From: Gavia stellata
Lineage: Eukaryota > Chordata > Aves > Gaviiformes > Gaviidae
Direction: 5' to 3'
NCBI RefSeq assembly: GCF_030936135.1
Contig: NC_082595.1
Location: forward strand, 17,621,930-17,685,929
DNA: 64,000 nt
Below are positions 51,276 to 64,000 of the stretch, piece after piece. Position 1 is the first letter of the stretch. Every line of letters starts with the position of its first letter. Below the pieces are notes generated by a model. That model made no database searches. It saw only the letters and a list, made by a program, of their open reading frames with translations, and was not told the origin of the DNA. The translations under genes were made by a program, and so were the position numbers.

Positions 51276-53820
51276 TTGCACTTATGGATACTTTAACCTA
51301 GGTAGGAAGTAATTAAGTGAGCTTGAATTTCCCACAGCATAGTGGGATAAATATACCCATGCACTCTTCTATTCAATTGCATGTCAATAAGAAAATGCTT
51401 TATGACTAAGGTGCTGTAAACTTCAGAAATATCTAAGTTGTGTAAGGATGTTCTCCCAAACAGCAGTGCCACACTGAACACCAGGTCATGCATCAGAAGG
51501 GATGCCGCTGTCTAGATTGCTAATGCTTCTTGCAATGAAAGCCTGTTGTGTGGCAGTCTATCAGCTAAAGACTGCAGAGGAAGCCCTGCCCTGTTGCTGT
51601 TAGGGCAAATAATCTCAACATCCTGATGCTGTAGTAAAACATGATTATGTTATTTACTCTCTGAGGAAAGTTAGAAATGCATGGTTCTAGTAATTTGAGA
51701 AAAGGCAGAGGATTAATTTATTCTGAAAGGCCCGAACATCTATCCTTACTCGTGATTTGGACAGCAGGTTCATACAGGTGAAGATTTATGGGTAAATGCC
51801 TGCCATTCTTCTACCCCTTTTTCAGTTCCACCCTTGTCTCCAACCTGGCTAGGGACTGACCTTCCTCCATGGCTCACAGCTGGTACAAAACACCCTCCTC
51901 ACCCTCAACACGTGAGCTGAGCTATTCCGGTCGCATTGTATCCAGGATACAAATCTTGATTTGGTCAAAACATTTATATATTTAAACACTGAATAACACA
52001 ACCTTTCAGAAGAAAGACATCACATGAAGACATTAATCATCATGTACTAATAATTTGTATTTGACAGGTTGAGACAGCAAGGGTATAAAAAGAAAAACTT
52101 AAAGTCACAGTCCCAAAGGGAAGCAAAATTTATATAAGCAGAGCAGAGGAAAGTTTGACATGGACATTTGGTACTTCAAGTCATTTGAAAGTGGTTTGCA
52201 GCAGTAGTGTGCACTGACTTCTAGAGGACCCTCAGCAAGCTCAGGCTTGCTGAAAGGCATCAGACATAATGAAGAAGATGCTTCACAGAAGCATGTATTC
52301 TGGGACTGTGGGGTTTTATTTCCTTCTGCTGAAAAAATTTTCATCTAGCCTTTTATTTTTATTTTGTCTCTCTTAATGGGAGAAGTACAGGGACAAAGGG
52401 TATTTTAGGGTTGTTTTTTGTTTGTTTATTTGCTTGTGTTAGTTTTTTCTTCTTTTTTTTTCCCTTTGCAATATAAGAAATCTTTGAAAAGTAAGAAAGA
52501 AAATGCAGTGAAAATGACAAAAATTACATGTATTGCCAGATAATGTTGTGGAAAATAGAAACATAAATTATGAAATAAATAGAAACATAGTAAAAATGTA
52601 AGAATAAGCAAGAACTAAAGAAAAGTAGATGTACTTCTTAGTATTGTCACTTAAGTTGTCCTAGATTGTTGTGACAAACTGTCATCCACCTGATTCTTAC
52701 ACAGAAAATGATGAGAAATCCATTGGTCAGAGCCAGTCCAGATCATTATGAGCAGAGGCAGACCATGAAACACTAACCAGACCAATGTTTTCTTGCTTGA
52801 TAACCACCACAGAAAGGCAAAATACTAAATGGCCACTTATCCCTACAGAAGATATGTCCCTTTATGTGAGGAGTATGTGAGGACATGTGAGAGGGTGCTT
52901 GCATTACTGCTGCCCACATCGCAGTGCCCCAGCAGAGCAGAGAAGGGCAAGCAGAGAAGGGCAGGACTGCACCTTTTGCTGGTTTGGAGGCATTCCCTTT
53001 TCCTTCAAAGTTTAACAACTGTCAAACAACATTTAGTGAGGTATGGGGAGAGGCTGTATGCTACAGCTCTACGTCCAAGCTCTGCCTCAGGAGCTGAATA
53101 CAAGGAGCCTGATTCTCATCTTAGCCCCTGTTGTGCTGCTAGGAAGTAACCCCACTAGAGGCAAGGGTGTTGCACAGGGTGGAAAGGAAATCAGAACTGG
53201 TTCTCAGCAAAAGACAGCAGTACTCCCATTTTATCTCTGCTGCTAATTATTTATTTAGCTCATCAAAGGCTCAGTATTTTTACTTGAGGGGAATTGGGGA
53301 TGAGCTAATGCTTGCCCATAACATCTGCCACATCCTCTCTCTCAGCTGTTCTGAACCCAAATGCCACGAGCTGTCCCCACCCATCATTGCAATAATGAGC
53401 TACACATCTGATGCCAAAATGAACTATTGAAATAAGGTTTTGATTAAGCTTCAGGTGAGTCAACAATTTGATGTCTAAATGAAAAGTTTTAACATATTCA
53501 GATTCATACCATTCCAGAATATTAATTAAGAAGCCAGCACACTGCTGCACAGTTACAGCTCTCTTTCCTATTTCAAATCTAGGACAGATTTATAGTAGTT
53601 CATGTGCTGCTCTGTGCAAAAAAACTGTCGCCACTTGCTGACTGCTTAACAGTAACAACCTCCCATGTCATTTGTAGTCAAGCAAAGTAATAATAGCACT
53701 GATAGTTACCAATGTTAACTGACCAAATGCTTGACTGAAGGCTTGACTCAAAGCCCTCAGAAATGAGTAGCCACCATTGACTCTGATGGGCTTTGGTTCA
53801 GTCTGAAAATCCTGCATTTT

Positions 53821-53912
53821 AGGGATTACCATTATTTTCTAGAGAGGCAGATGGAGGAAGGAGGATAAATAGCTTGCTCAAGGTGATTCAGTAAGCCAGT
53901 AGAAGAAACAAC
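53821..53912 (-). mobile_element. MIR-like SINE fragment (ancient)
   Basis: The order attaccattattttctagag, aggcagatggaggaaggagg, ataaatagcttgctcaaggt and gattcagtaagccagtagaa matches the antisense MIR core. Confidence 0.5.
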
Positions 53913-56319
53913 ATGCCTACAGAATCACAGCTGGGAGCAGTTCTGATTTAGCTTTCAATGTGTTCCTAATAAAGTCCTTCCTCACATTTCAAATCTGATA
54001 ATTTTCAGTGACCGCAGAGCATGACAACTACTCCTAGCCTTTCTAAATCTGTATCTGAGAGCTTCTTTCCTCTCCTCACTTCACCCTTCATTTTAACTGG
54101 GACACCAGCAATCCAGGTAATCTCCAGACTACTAGGAAATCTCCTTCAAGAATGGTGACCCTATAGTAAAAGTAGTGGCTGAAAACCACCTGCTTGAAGG
54201 AGAGGATGATTTATTTTTATCCACAGGTGTTTTGCAAGAGAGTTATAAATAAAGAATAATAGCTTAAAAACATTTTGTATTCCTAAAACATATTGAGTTC
54301 CTAAAATTTGCCTTGCCAGTTTGAGATCATTCTGCTTAATTTAGCTCCCACTTGCTCACGCGCAGGCTGTGGGTAGGTGAAACAGGGTGCCTTGACAGCT
54401 CCTGCTTCCCCAGCCATCTGACACCCTACCCGGTACAGCCCCCCGCTGAAGTCACAGGAAACCTTTTTACGCTTTTCAAAATTGTCTTTCTTTTAGATTT
54501 TTGGTAGGAGGTACTTGGAGGAGGGCACCTACTCCTCCTGCAGCAGGTTCCTAATACTCCTTGTCTCTCCAGCGCTGACCAGTTGAGTTCTGACTGTGGG
54601 CGTTGTTTTGGGGTTCATGCAAGAAATTATGTTTAATTTTTTTTGTAGGACTACTTTACCTATCAAATACATGAGAGGACAAGGAGAATGTCAGGGGGAG
54701 AATAGCTCAAAGTTACAAACAGCCAAAACCTAGTGCCTTATTTCACTGCTGTAGCTGCAGATTCACCTATCTAATTGCTTGTTCTGAATTTGCTGTTATA
54801 CCCTCACTCTTTCATACCAGGTTTTCTGATTGTACGCTCAGGCTGTTTTCAGAAAAACTGTACTTTTTTGTACAATGACTGCACTGGTTAACCCTAACAT
54901 ATGATAGCAATGATACAGCTTGAGACTTAAGACTCATCATTTGAAAAATATAGAACTGAAAATGACACAGCACTGGAAAAATTAAAAAGAAGAATACTCT
55001 AGACTAAATAAATTATATATAAAGTCTTCATTAGCTTTAGCTCTTACAAGCCTGATTACTTTTGGCTTTGCCTATAAGAGGCAGATGTTCTGAGCGAAAT
55101 ACATGCACTCTGAGCAAAATTCATTCTTTTCAGGTGATCCAGTACAAAGTGAACGCAACATTTGTTTCTCATTTAAACCTATTTTGAGGCTTTAATTGAG
55201 ATGTTGATGATGAGTAGTCTTTTTGTTAATGCTCTGGTCAGGGAAGGAAGAAAGAGGAGGATTTCAGACAAGCTGAGGAACTTAAAACTTGAGGCAGAAA
55301 TCAGATTCATACTCCATGTAATTTTTTGAGTATTGTACTTGTAGGTTTTCACTGAAGACTTGTACTACAAGGAAGTCATTTATCCTTTCTTTGTTCTTAA
55401 AAGGACACAGAAGAAATGTAGCTCAAATTTTCAATGGTAAAGAAAGAAAATGTGAGGTAATGGATGTCTTTGAAAATGTGATATGGGTTATTTCATCATC
55501 ATATTACCCTTTTCCCCAAATGTGTCTTGTTTTACAGTCTAATATGAGGGCAGTACAGACATGTACCTTATAATCCATAACAATCTATAATAGGGCCAAG
55601 CACAAAGGTAATCCAGTCCTAGCTGAGGATAACAGGCTAGTACTGCAATCTAAAGCAACCTTGAAACCATAATGCCATTGAGAATTTTCTATATTTAAAA
55701 TGAAATGTTCTGATTTTCATAGCAGAGAAAAAGCAGCCCAGCCAGCAGGCTGATCTGCCTTATTGCCACAGCCCTGCTGATGTCTCAGAGTCACAGCGTG
55801 ATCATATTAGGTCCCAGAGCATTTGACAAGAATCCCACAAAGTGACGCTGCCCAGAAAGGAAACAGGAATTGGCTTCAGCCTTTGGCAGAGGGTACTGTA
55901 GGGTGGAAGCAAAACCACCTGTGTGCTACAGCAACAGAGGGATGCGCTGGTGCTGGGCAAGAGAGAGATACTTAGCCTGGCATCCTTGGTTGGGAAAGAG
56001 CTCATCCACTAAAGGCTACAGTGGTGCTTTAGGGTGGCTGAAAAATTCCCGTAGACAGCAAGGTAAGGCTATACCGTAACCCCCTTCTGTTCAGCTGCTT
56101 CTGGTTTACAGATTAGATTATTTTCAGAGGTGAACAGTTTGAGACAGCCAGAACTAGGTGTGAATTTGTGCTCCATTTGCCCATTTGTCCTCCTTCCCCT
56201 TCCCCTTGCATCATTTTGAATTTGCCTAGGTTTAAATTTTGTAAGATATTTATTACCTCATAATTTACTTCACTTTGACAAGAAAACAAATAACAGAGCT
56301 GTTTGCTCAACCCAAAACC

Positions 56320-56336
56320 TTTTTTTTTTTTTTTTT
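56320..56336 (+). repeat. Poly-T run (17)
   Basis: A homopolymer of 17 T in the LRFN2 intron, directly upstream of a GC-richer patch. Confidence 0.9.
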
Positions 56337-57731
56337 AATTATCTATTTGTCTATTTAATAGGCTTGGATTGTGGATTTGGTTCTTATGCAGATACCCCAA
56401 ACCGTGCTCTGAATTTTTCTCAGAGCACAGGCAGTAGCTGCCCAATAGACATACGGGCAGCTGACAGCATCAAGGCACCCCACCAGCAGCTCTGTCGTCT
56501 GGCAGATTGCCTCAGAGAGTCAGGCTTGATGAATCAGTCCGTCTGCTGGAGCTGGGAGGGTGGGGGATGCCTGCGCCTCTTCTCCAGAAGGCTGCTGCAG
56601 AATGAGAAAGATACATGGCAGTGATCGCTGAACCTCCCCGCATGTTGTACTGCAGAGTTGGAGTGGTAGCATCCAAGTGAACTTGAATCTTGCTAATTTC
56701 AGTATGTAGAGGCAGAATTTCACCTTGGTTACTCTGGGGCAAGGATGGGTCACTAGCCTGGTGCCCGCTCTTCTCTCTGGTGTGTGCAGAGGTTCATGGC
56801 CTGGGAGTGCCATGGGGAGGAATTTGGCAGCGCTGCCAAGGTTGGGCTGTAGGAGACAGGAGGAGAAATGAAGGTAATTAGCTTGAAACCGTCCTGTCTC
56901 TCTGTGCCTCCTTCCTTTCATCCCTAAAAGGGAGCCAGATGTTCAGGCAATAGAGACAAGAGGACCCCTGCTTCTCTCCTCCACCCCTTGATCCTTGCAG
57001 CTTCCACTGGTTTCTCTTTCAGTCAATGACGTGACAGTGCCTTGATGTCTGAGGAGGCGGAAGGAGGACTAGCCACCATGGAAGGAGTCATCTTCAGAAC
57101 CTGGCTCCTCCCGTCCAGGGCCTCATAGCGCCCAGGGTGGCTGCTGTCACAGGCTGCTGGCTGAGCGGAGGGCAGTGACAGCCCCATCTTCTCTGGGTAG
57201 TGTCAGACAAACCTCCTGCACCCTCAGTGGTACTAGTAATGCTGCAATCTCTCTGCTAGAAAAACAGTGCAGAAGTACCTCTGATACACGCTTCGCTCTT
57301 GTATGATTTGCTTAGGAGATGAGCCACATCGAGGACACAAGGCTATTTGTATGGCTAGTAGTTTAAATTCCGTTTTCTTTCTCTGGGGACATTAATGCCC
57401 TTTACGAGGTGAAGGACTGTTTGCAAGGGGAAGGATGAAATAAACGCTGGAAGCAGGATTCATGCCCGTGAAGAGTGTTAACAAAAGCCTGAGGGACTGA
57501 AACAGTCCCATTTCAGGGCTCAGTACTGCACCTTTGTACAACACCAGGTTGGAATGGGATGAAGAGGTGGCGAGACCTTGTGCTATACAAACTCTGCCTA
57601 ATGGAAGCATATGAGGTTTTAGCTATTTGTTTTTTTCCCCACTAAAACATAATATCGTTGTTTGTTTCACCTTTTCTCTTCATTTTCCCCATCCAGACTC
57701 TCTCATGGTAGATAATTATATTGGCTGTGGT

Positions 57732-57747
57732 TTAATTAGCTAATTAA
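57732..57747. promoter_or_regulatory. 16-bp palindromic homeodomain-type site
   Basis: The sequence ttaattagctaattaa is a perfect palindrome holding two TAATTA cores. It is extended by GG/CC pairing outside one mismatched position, and flanked by ttggct upstream and agccaa downstream. Paired-class and LIM homeodomain proteins bind such sites. Function here is inferred only from the motif. Confidence 0.4.
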
Positions 57748-59378
57748 GCCAAAGCTGGAGTATTTTAGAGTAGATCCTTTTATTCAGTTGTTCTTATGCA
57801 GCTTCCATTTGGGTTTCTCCTAGAATTTTCTTTGTATTTCATTGTGTGGTAGCACAGATGTTTATAACTAGTTTCACTGGAGTTCATGAATATGCTGATC
57901 ATCCAATTGGAGTGAAAGGCATAGCACTTTGGTGAGCAGAGGTGGCATACTCCTGAGAGTAGCACACTGACATAAAACTTCCTACAAAATTTAGTTATTA
58001 TTTTGGCTTTAGAGTAGAAAGTAGTAATAATGATATAGCTTTACTACAGAAAAAGTGATTTTAACCTTCATATTAACACCTTTAACTGACACATTTTATC
58101 TAGCAAGTATAAGGCTCTTTGAATTTGGCCTTTGCATCTCCAAACAAAAAAAAAAATTCCCTTCTCCTTAGAAAGCATAGTTTGTCAGTATATAAATTTT
58201 GCTCCGGTTGCTAGCTGTACCGTAGGCAAATATTTAGGTGCTCACTGAGGTGCTGAGCTAGAGGTTACAGGTGAATGGAATCAAAGCTGTATGGACTTTC
58301 TTGAAAAACCCAAAGAAGACAAGGAGTAGCACAGAGAAGCAGGCGAGGAGGGAGAGCTGCTCCTTGGTCTGATTAGCACACACGGTGGTAAGGTTTATGT
58401 TGCTGCAACGTGGCGTATCGAGTGTGGTGCCTAATTCCAGGGAAGTCCTACACCTTCCTGTCCAAATCCATATAACCTTATAATGGTGATGGCTGATCAC
58501 ACTTCTCCATTCCTCGCTATTTCATAGCTGTCCATTTAGAGTCACTAGCTGTTGTTCAACTATTGAAGGCGGTATTGAGCAAAGTCTTAGTAAGACTTTT
58601 TGCTGTCTCACTGTTTTCATTGTGTGTATGTGGGATTGTGCTATAGACAATTTTCTTCTTTCTTCTTTCTTGGCACTCCTTGGATGTGGCTAGTCACAGT
58701 AACAAGGCCAGGGCTTTGATGAAACATTTGGGAACCTGCATTTACTATGAACTTAGTCAGGATCACAGTCGAGCTCAAGGTGGCCAAGCTATGACCTTAC
58801 AGCTGCATGGTGCTGAAAATTTTCCAGCTTTGCTAGTCATGAGGACCCACCTCCTGACAGTTTGCTGGTCCCCATACCTCCCCAGTTAAGACTGGATTAA
58901 CATGCTTTCTGAGCTTCATGTCCATCAGTTAGTGAAACTGTATATGTCTGCACTAGGTTAAAACCTGTTTTCCACCCCTCTTTACATGATTTCAGTCCAG
59001 AAACTTTCCATGTTTTTAGGGTAACAAAGGGAGTCCAGGAAAAGCCATAGAAGCAGAGTCCTTCTTCCTACTTAGAGAAAGTTCCTGAGGACATGATGTG
59101 CAAGTGTTTTCATGGCTTCTGCCCTTTTCCTCTCTTCTGCTTAACCCTGGTTAAGCTTGTTGATGGCAGGGAGACATATACTGAAACGAGCTGCAGCCTG
59201 CTTTTCAAATCAGGTCACATTTACTAGTTCCCAAACAAGAGATGTTATCTTAGGGAAATTTTGAAGCTAGTGCCTCAGTTTACCCAAAACAAACCTTAAT
59301 CTGCTGTATAATGGGATAGAACCGCAAAGTAACTGATTGCTCCTTACATTGAACAAGAAGCAGATTTAAAAACTGATC

Positions 59379-59392
59379 AAAAAAAAAAAAAA
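59379..59392 (+). repeat. Poly-A run (14)
   Basis: Fourteen A with no recognisable retroposon upstream. Confidence 0.9.
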
Positions 59393-61940
59393 GATCCACA
59401 CTAGTTGACCTCACAGTCATTGCAGCAGTGTGCAACATCTGTCTAGCACACCCTCCAACCACCTGTCTCTGCAATGGCTATGAAGAAGCAAACCATATAT
59501 CAACTCAGTTTTATTTTCTAGCCCTGTTTAAAATGGAACAAACCCTGGAATATCTGTCCCATGGGAAATTCCAATATTGCAACATCTGTTTCTGTCAAGA
59601 ATCAGACTGAGAATTGTCCATGACAGTTGCTTTGTTTGCTTATGGAAAGAAAACTTCTAAAAATATTTCATTTGGAAATGTGGAAATGTTGCTATCAATC
59701 TCTTTGTGGATGTTACAGCTTTGGGAGTGACAGCCCCATCCCTACCATACATCATGCCCCTTGGGGAGTTATTCTCCTTCTGGAAGCAAAGCTCCCTAAA
59801 TTCATCACATTCACTTTGCTCTCTCTCCCCTCACCACAGAGGTCTTCCTTCCCCACATATTGTCACTGTTTTCAGCCCCTGCAGTGGTGAAGAGATGGTT
59901 GGGGTGTACAAGGAGAAGGGGCAGCTGTCTGTGGGGGAGTGGGAAAGGAGTGGAGGATGTGGTGGAGGAGCAGAGCAAGGGCTGGAAGCAGAGCACCCTC
60001 ACAGGTGCCAGGGAGAGGAAGAGCATTGTTGCTCCCCACAGCTATAGCTTTCATTTTAATTTTCCTGACAAGACACAAGAAAAAACTGGATCTAACAGAT
60101 ACCCCTATTTTAACACTAAAAATGTGTTTCATTTGAGCTATCTGACCAGCTTTGCCATCGGAATACCAAGGTTTTGCTAGACGCATCTAGTGTTAGTGCC
60201 TGTAAGAGCTTTGAACACATGGTCCGAGAGACATCCAACTAATGCAAAATGCTTGTGCACTTTACATAAGCTCCCTCAGGGAGAGGATGATTTGGCATGA
60301 GTAATGAATCCCTCTGCCAGACAGAAACTGAACGCCTCTGCCTTGCACAGCCGCAGCTGCAGGAGCTGAAAACCTCCAGCTGAAGTTCTTGTCCTGGGAA
60401 CCATTACATTTTTCAGTCGTTCTCCGACACTAGCAATAGATACCACACTTGTCCCATCCCAGCTGCACCCTCCCCACTAAGGTTCGCACTTAGGTGAAAC
60501 AATAAGCTGCTCTTACATTTTCAGATGTTTTGCTCAATTTTGGGTGCATGATGTTTTGTCTTTTTCCTTGCAGTGACAGCACAATTTTCCAGGTGACACG
60601 CATTGCTGTTTATCTGCAGTACTGTCTCTTACATGTTGTTTTAATGACAGTTCAAAAAGGCAGGGTTGCACAACATTTAGCTAAAGGCAGAGATGGAAGA
60701 TACAATATGAAAAGGGTGACACATGTGAACACATAAAAAGGTACATGAAGGCAGAGGGATCATTTGGGGGAAAAAATTCTCTGTCTTTCCTCCCCCTTTC
60801 CATTCCCAAATATGAATTACATGTAACTTTGCTTAATGCGATCCTTATTTCTTTTCTTGTTCCCCTGCGGATTTTTCTACAAATCAAGACCGGAGCAGAG
60901 CTGAGTCACAATAGACCACTTATCAGGACTGGATCCTCTTTTTCCACTTGTGATTTAATCCATGACCAGACTGAGATTTCTTCAGCTTTATTTTTTATTC
61001 AGATTTATCAGACTGGAGGTTTTGTGAGACTTTTTGCTAACTAGTGTAATTATGAGAGCTATAACTTTTGACTTTTCTGTGCAGAGATTTTTTTGTTTAA
61101 AAGTTTCTGCTAGATAAACCATTTGAGACTGTGTTCTATGATTTGACTGGCTGTTTATCCTTACGCTCTCTCTTCTCACCCCACTATTTTGAGATACGTT
61201 TTATGCTAACCATTATTTTACTGAACACAGGTAGATGAATATATACTTAGGACACAGTTTCATCAGTCAACATGGGATGTTCCTGATACATGTATCTGTC
61301 ATATTCATAATGGCAACAACACTTGAGATAATCACACACAGGTGGAAGCAATCCGCCATGAGGACTTAGAGCTAAGAAATGCAATATTGCTTCCAAGGAT
61401 GGGTTAACACACACAGTTCTCTAAAAATTCAGTATTTTCTCCACTCCAGCACAGGGGTAACATGAGGTATTTTCTTTTGCTGTAGAGCAGGCCAGGAATG
61501 GAAGCAGAACAGCCTTTTCTGTGGGTTCCAGTCCTGTTTTGCATCCTCAGAAACTATGGAAATTTCACTGCTGTTCAGTCAGATTTGGATAAGCACCAAA
61601 ACTTTGCAGAGACTGACTATTCAAATGAATATTCAAGCTTTTCTTAATTAGGCCATTGCTAATTCTAAATATCTATAGGTAGAACAACTCAGAAAATTGT
61701 AGATCATTTTCCCCCAAAATGAAAAGTGAAATTATACAACATGTAAGAAAAATATGTAGGAAATAATATTCTATTCCATTAAAATTTTAAAGGTTTTCAC
61801 TGAAAAACAAGCAGTAAAGAAGAGCTTCCTAAGTTCTGCTTTTAAAAATGGATAGCTGAAAAGGCTAATTTTTTTTTCTTGAACCTGTGATCAGTCTTCT
61901 TAAAAATAAAAGATGTAAATAAAACTACTTCTTTTTGATA

Positions 61941-61952
61941 TTTTTTTTTTTT
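61941..61952 (+). repeat. Poly-T run (12)
   Basis: A homopolymer of 12 T in AT-rich intronic sequence. Confidence 0.9.
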
Positions 61953-62859
61953 AAATAAACCACAGCTGCTGAAAACTACGGGAGACTTTTCTATTATAAG
62001 TCCAGAACAGCTCTATTAAACTTCAACACAGAACTTCACGGTGTGTAGCTCAGAGTTCCTACAGTTAGCATTTTGGCAGTCTCACATGCCCTCTGTTTTG
62101 TTACGAAAAAGTTGAGTGTAGTTGACAACCTACACAAACAGACTGCCTGGCTCCCCAGAAGAGGTTTCTGCACCACCTGGCTCCAGCATCTGATTTAGAC
62201 AGTGACTGCAGAGGCAGCTCAAGGAGGGTTGCCCTTCCTCCTCTCGCCAGCTCGAGTGCAGTCAGAGCAGAGTGACAGCCGCTCTCCCTTTCCCTGGGGC
62301 TCACGTCTCAGGTGGACCCATGGGCTGGACGGACCACAGCCCCAGGCAGCAGGGCTGGCCCTCCATGTTGCCAGGACGGGGGCAAGGCCCTGTCTCTCCA
62401 TAGTGGCACGTTTTGAGCTCTGGCCAGCCAGGAAGGTGGAGCTTTTAGTGGCTGAGCCATTTGTAGATGATGCACTAGCCTAAACATAATCCAGCTCTCT
62501 CTGATACATGAATTTGTTCTACAGAGCTATCAGAAAAAAAAACTTTTTGTGGCTAAAATCAGCAGATATATCTCCAAATGACGTGACTGACACACTACTC
62601 CCACAGGCAGTCCTTTTGAAGGCTGGTTCATGATGTTATTATACAGCTCCTTTTGGGATAAGTTGCATGCTCCAGAATGTGCTTCCCAGCACCACTGCCA
62701 ATGAAATGACTGCCAGAGATGCAGATACTGTGGACAGTAAGTGATGTCTGCCTGTCTGACTTTTTCTTCCTGCAAAGTGAACAACAGTGAACAGAGTATA
62801 GAAAGTGACAACAACCAGTCTTAAATTACTTCTCTGATTTCTCCTATTGGTGATGTGTT

Positions 62860-62869
62860 CCCCCCCCCC
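62860..62869 (+). repeat. Poly-C run (10)
   Basis: Ten consecutive C followed by ttgtg, a mutable homopolymer. Confidence 0.9.
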
Positions 62870-64000
62870 TTGTGTTACACGCATATATTACTCTGAAAAC
62901 TATAGCCTGACTTGTGAAGAAACTCCTAGAGAGCTGGCAATTTTTTGTTGGCTTGGAAGGATTTATGGAATTATCTGTTCCAGGGATGGTCCATCATTCT
63001 CAAATGCTGAAGCTTTGAGTGAGTTATGGCCCTGAGGAGAGTGAATTGCAACTATTAATCATTGGCAGCAATGGGATATCCTCCATGGGCATCATGTGCC
63101 ATTGTCAGTAGATCACAGAACTGCTGTTGACCTTGAATAGAGAAAAGTAAAGGATAAAGGTCATCTTTATTTTATCTACACAACAAAAGTTTTGAAGATG
63201 GCTTGTCATGAAAGCATTAAAGACCTGCTGCACAAAACCCTTGGGTTGAATGATACTGGCTTTCCCCACAGACTTTCTGAGGATCAAAGTGATAGTAGAG
63301 GCACCTTAGAACTGAGTAGTACTGTAGAAACTGTAACTAACATGCTAAGCCAAAAAGAGACTGGTTTTACATTCTTCTGTGTTCATGTGGTCCTGTGACC
63401 TTCAGAAAAAGCTTCTAAATGTTTGGGGTTTTTTCTGTATCTCTTAATAGTGATAATAACACACAAAAGCACCTCACAGTCACAGGCACGTTGCAAGTGG
63501 AAGTGGCTGGATACAAAACAGATGAACTATTTCTGGACACTCCAGAGCTGGCTTTAAATACCTGGGACTACCTTCTTTTTCCTTTTACATGTGAAATGTC
63601 ATAGTCTTCCTTTTTCCATGGTGTCTTTGCATCCCCTTCAATTTCAACCAGTTGTCCTAGGTCTTTTCCCATAAATAAACTCTGGATACTTGTTTTCATG
63701 TTTATCATGGCCTTGGGCAGATTGCCTGTGGCCACCTAGGCTTTCTAAAACCTATCCCTCAACCATTTTATGAGGACCTATTGACTATTTAGCCAGTCAT
63801 CTTGGCCAATAACAGACCATTCATCACCCATGACATTATTCTTTATAATCCAAATCTCCACAAGTCCTGCCCTCGTCCCCCAAGTACAGAAGCTCATACT
63901 ATCCTCTGACTCTTCCAAAAGCAAAATTCACAATTTTAATAATTTGCAACAGCTTTAAACAGCCTGATTCTGCCTCCATCCTGCCTCAAAGTCTGTAGTT

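Larger units (their letters stand above)
45094..64000 (+). other. LRFN2: LRFN2 intron after the first coding exon (runs off window)
   Basis: The donor at 45094 opens this intron. No continuation of the FnIII domain (expected next residues close to MIPxSNK...VVNNLVSG) was found in any open frame to the window end, so the intron is at least 18.9 kb. It contains one CR1, several MIR-like fragments, homopolymer runs and otherwise unique sequence. Confidence 0.85.
53913..64000. other. Intronic unique stretch with GC-richer patches
   Basis: Two patches (about 56360-57210 and 62200-62460) are GC-richer than the surroundings and hold short frames without domain similarity. The first includes a perfect gccaccATGG at 57078, but its frame closes after 16 codons. 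The rest is AT-rich intron with homopolymers and the homeodomain palindrome at 57732. Confidence 0.5.

Noticed and set aside
57078..57128. Perfect Kozak ATG (gccaccATGG) as a possible gene start
   Set aside because: The frame ends at TAG after 16 codons, with no downstream domain.
59880..59985. G-rich stretch as G-quadruplex
   Set aside because: Runs of three or more G are separated by long loops (up to about 12), so stable folding is doubtful.

Overview
The window is vertebrate, almost certainly avian, nuclear DNA. It is AT-rich and CpG-poor. It carries several 5'-truncated CR1 LINEs, whose 3' ends carry the 8-base ATTCTRTG-type repeat typical of bird CR1, plus old MIR-like SINE remnants. 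No Alu, L1 or B-type SINE was recognised. The one coding segment reads as a bird ortholog of a known neuronal adhesion gene. One CR1 copy (12023-12416) resembles subfamilies common in non-galliform birds, but I would not name an order.

The only gene segment I can support is at 43701-45093 (+). It is the large first coding exon of LRFN2 (SALM1), a postsynaptic LRR-Ig-FnIII membrane adhesion protein. The exon has a strong acceptor (AG at 43699-43700), a 20-nt 5'UTR piece, an ATG at 43721 in good context, 457 complete codons plus two bases, and a donor (GT at 45094). It encodes the signal peptide, LRRNT, seven LRRs, LRRCT, the Ig domain and the first part of FnIII. The rest of FnIII, the transmembrane segment and the PDZ-binding tail lie in a later exon that is not in the window. 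So 45094-64000 is intron, and 1-43700 is most simply the preceding intron, because no CpG island or recognisable 5'UTR exon was seen.

Layout. 1-12022: unique sequence with one old MIR-like SINE (8452-8650), a 227-codon minus-strand ORF of unknown meaning (623-1306) and a long-armed hairpin (10485-10536). 12023-31079: three CR1 copies (12023-12416 minus, 18822-19006 plus, 29200-29816 minus) and a possible CR1 tail, with unique sequence between. 31080-43700: mostly unique, with two MIR-like remnants and a motif-dense candidate conserved element (41250-41510). 43701-45093: LRFN2 exon. 45094-64000: intron with paired MIR-like remnants, a CR1 (49261-49725 plus) and a homeodomain-type palindrome (57732-57747).

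No RNA gene, CRISPR array, ERV provirus, processed pseudogene or second protein-coding gene was recognised. The other open frames are short, lack domain similarity I can recognise and are best treated as chance. The observations most worth checking are the opposite-orientation CR1 pair flanking the exon (possible back-splicing), the stop codon embedded in the splice donor, the two motif-dense candidate regulatory elements and the three perfect inverted repeats.
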